The position numbers and the translations under genes were made by a program. The notes under the pieces were generated by a model that saw only the letters and a list, made by a program, of their open reading frames with translations, was not told the origin of the DNA and searched no databases. Source: Treponema sp. (GTDB taxonomy: Bacteria; Spirochaetota; Spirochaetia; Treponematales; Treponemataceae). Taken from it: DNA of 23,230 nt. The stretch is from NCBI GenBank assembly GCA_016292805.1, contig JAEDFM010000030.1, positions 1 through 23,230 of the forward strand. Direction: 5' to 3'. Shown here in pieces: positions 22,299 to 23,230 of this stretch (position 1 is the stretch's first letter; every line of letters starts with the position of its first letter).

Positions 22299-23230
22299 TA
22301 GAAAACTGTACACAATTTTAATTCTTCTCGTTTTATTCAGCAGTTCAATTCTTTCTGCCCAGAGTACAAAGTTTAAACAAAAGCTTTCATGGGTAGAAGA
22401 TAAAAATGCCTTTGATTATAAGGTTGAAATCAGAGGTGTTGAAACATCATATAAATCTCTTTTGGAATCGGATACAAGTTTTGTGGAAGTTTCTCTGCCT
22501 GCAGGTAAGTATCGTTACCGTGTTTATGCCTTTGACTTTTTAGGGCGACAGGCTTCTGTTAGTGACTGGCGAGATTTTACTGTATTAAAAGCTGTTCAGC
22601 CCCAGGTTGTGAATAAGGAAAAAACTGTTGTTCCTGTAAAGGATGATAAAAAGGTTTCAATTCCAGTTGATGTAAAAAGTATTGAAGAAGATTCAAAGGT
22701 TGAACTTGTAAATAAAGAAACTAACCAGGTTGTAGAAGGTAAACTGGATGTAAAGGTTGATGACAAAAATCAGCTGGTTGCATCTGAAGCCGTGTTCCCA
22801 ATGGTTGAAGAAGGTAACTGGGTTGTAAAAGTAACAAATCCAAGTGGTTTGTTTACTGAATCAGAAGAAATAAAAGTTGAATCAAATGTAACCCGCCAGC
22901 AGCTGGAAGCAGAGCGCAAGGCAGAGGAAGAGCGAATTGCCGCAGAGCGCCGTGCTGAGGAAGAACGCAGGGCTGAAGAGGAAAGTTTAGCAGCGGAACG
23001 CAAAGTTGAGGAAGAACGAATTGCCGCAGAAGAAGAACGACTGGCAGTGGAACGCAAGGCTAAAGAGGAACGGATTGCCGCAGAGCGCCGTGCTGAGGAA
23101 GAACGAATTGCCGCAGAAGAAGAACGACTGGCTGCGGAACGCAAGGCTGAGGAAGAACGCAGGGCAGCAGAAGAAGAACTTGCAAAAGCTGAAGTTAAAA
23201 AGAATAAACCTGCCGCTGATTTTAGTATGT
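22288..23230 (+). CDS. Secreted protein with Fn3-like domain and charged helical repeat (partial, 3' end missing)
   Basis: Open to the window edge: at least 314 codons. The ATG at 22288 (or GTG at 22291) follows GGGGAG, and the start overlaps the end of the FecR-domain gene by 11 bases, so it belongs to the same operon. Residues 1-24 are a signal peptide (LILLVLFSSSILSA before QS). Residues about 28-98 resemble one Fn3-like module of the upstream protein (GKYRYRVYAFDFLG, then DWRDFTV). A Val/Lys/Asp-rich beta region follows to about 205. Then about 90 residues are almost only Glu, Ala, Arg, Lys and Leu (EEERIAAEEERLA units), a TolA-like single helix or coiled coil, ending in KKNKPAADFSM at the edge. 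No function is recognised; a periplasm-spanning or scaffold role is a guess. Confidence 0.88.
   Translation, partial: MVNSRKLYTILILLVLFSSSILSAQSTKFKQKLSWVEDKNAFDYKVEIRGVETSYKSLLESDTSFVEVSLPAGKYRYRVYAFDFLGRQASVSDWRDFTVLKAVQPQVVNKEKTVVPVKDDKKVSIPVDVKSIEEDSKVELVNKETNQVVEGKLDVKVDDKNQLVASEAVFPMVEEGNWVVKVTNPSGLFTESEEIKVESNVTRQQLEAERKAEEERIAAERRAEEERRAEEESLAAERKVEEERIAAEEERLAVERKAKEERIAAERRAEEERIAAEEERLAAERKAEEERRAAEEELAKAEVKKNKPAADFSM
23008..23181 (+). repeat. Two tandem 87-bp units coding for a helical repeat
   Basis: A 38-base stretch at 23008-23045 recurs unchanged at 23095-23132, exactly 87 bases (29 codons) later, and the flanking sequence is also similar. A more diverged 84-base copy precedes them (about 22924-23007). 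The units encode the EEERIAAEEERLA helix of the partial gene. In-frame gain or loss of units would lengthen or shorten the helix without breaking the frame. Confidence 0.8.

Noticed and set aside
22770..23144. Minus-strand open frame of Ser/Arg/Ala repeats
   Set aside because: It is the reverse reading of the Glu/Ala/Arg helical repeat of the plus-strand partial gene; such GC-rich repeats stay open on both strands. No ribosome site or promoter was seen.
23008..23181. CRISPR-like spaced repeats
   Set aside because: The repeats are directly adjacent, in frame and encode a regular helix; there are no unique spacers.

Overview
The window looks like part of a chromosome of a free-living or gut-type Treponema (Spirochaetota) that degrades plant fibre. 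This is inferred from gene content, not from an rRNA. Pointers are an AT-rich genome, lipoproteins with loose spirochaete-type lipoboxes (FTSC, LASC), an OmpA-like protein with GHCA in place of GHTD, a membrane class III nucleotide cyclase followed by a FecR-domain gene, and two GH10 xylanases. No tRNA, rRNA, CRISPR array, insertion sequence or phage gene was seen.

Layout. Cell-wall block (minus strand, 91-2931): murE then ddl, two steps of peptidoglycan precursor synthesis. queD (plus, 3008-3406) makes the queuosine precursor and runs tail-to-tail into the first xylanase. Xylan/histidine block (minus, 3399-9170): hisH, hisF, a DUF2156 (GNAT-like) gene and a secreted GH10 xylanase are packed with gaps of -8, 2 and 20 bases. 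A long hairpin terminator and a second GH10 gene, encoding a lipoprotein with an added N-terminal beta-rich domain, follow. Envelope/signalling block (minus, 9222-12207): an OmpA-domain protein, and upstream of it a PAS-GGDEF-EAL protein with a degenerate GDDEF motif. Polyamine block (minus, 12329-16660): potA-potB-potC-potD, a complete spermidine/putrescine ABC importer ending in a classical terminator. Plus-strand block (16880 to the window end): a dCache-HAMP class III cyclase, a FecR-domain protein with about seven fibronectin-III-like repeats, and a secreted protein with a long charged helical repeat that is cut by the window edge. These three overlap by 41 and 11 bases and look like one operon linking second-messenger synthesis to the envelope.

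The most interesting cross-cutting signal is in the starts. murE, queD, the GGDEF-EAL gene and the cyclase each have a sigma70-like -10 box ending 6-9 bases before the start codon and no Shine-Dalgarno sequence. Their mRNAs are therefore predicted to be leaderless or nearly so; hisH has a similar, slightly longer arrangement. The xylanases, potA, potD, the OmpA gene and most operon-internal genes instead have clear Shine-Dalgarno sites. Other points worth a second look are a perfect 13-bp palindrome at the hisH promoter, a hairpin before potD whose T-run faces the wrong way for pot transcription, competing hairpins at the potB start, the unusual DEDPR motif in MurE, the xylanase at the end of a histidine operon, and the cyclase-FecR-coiled-coil operon.
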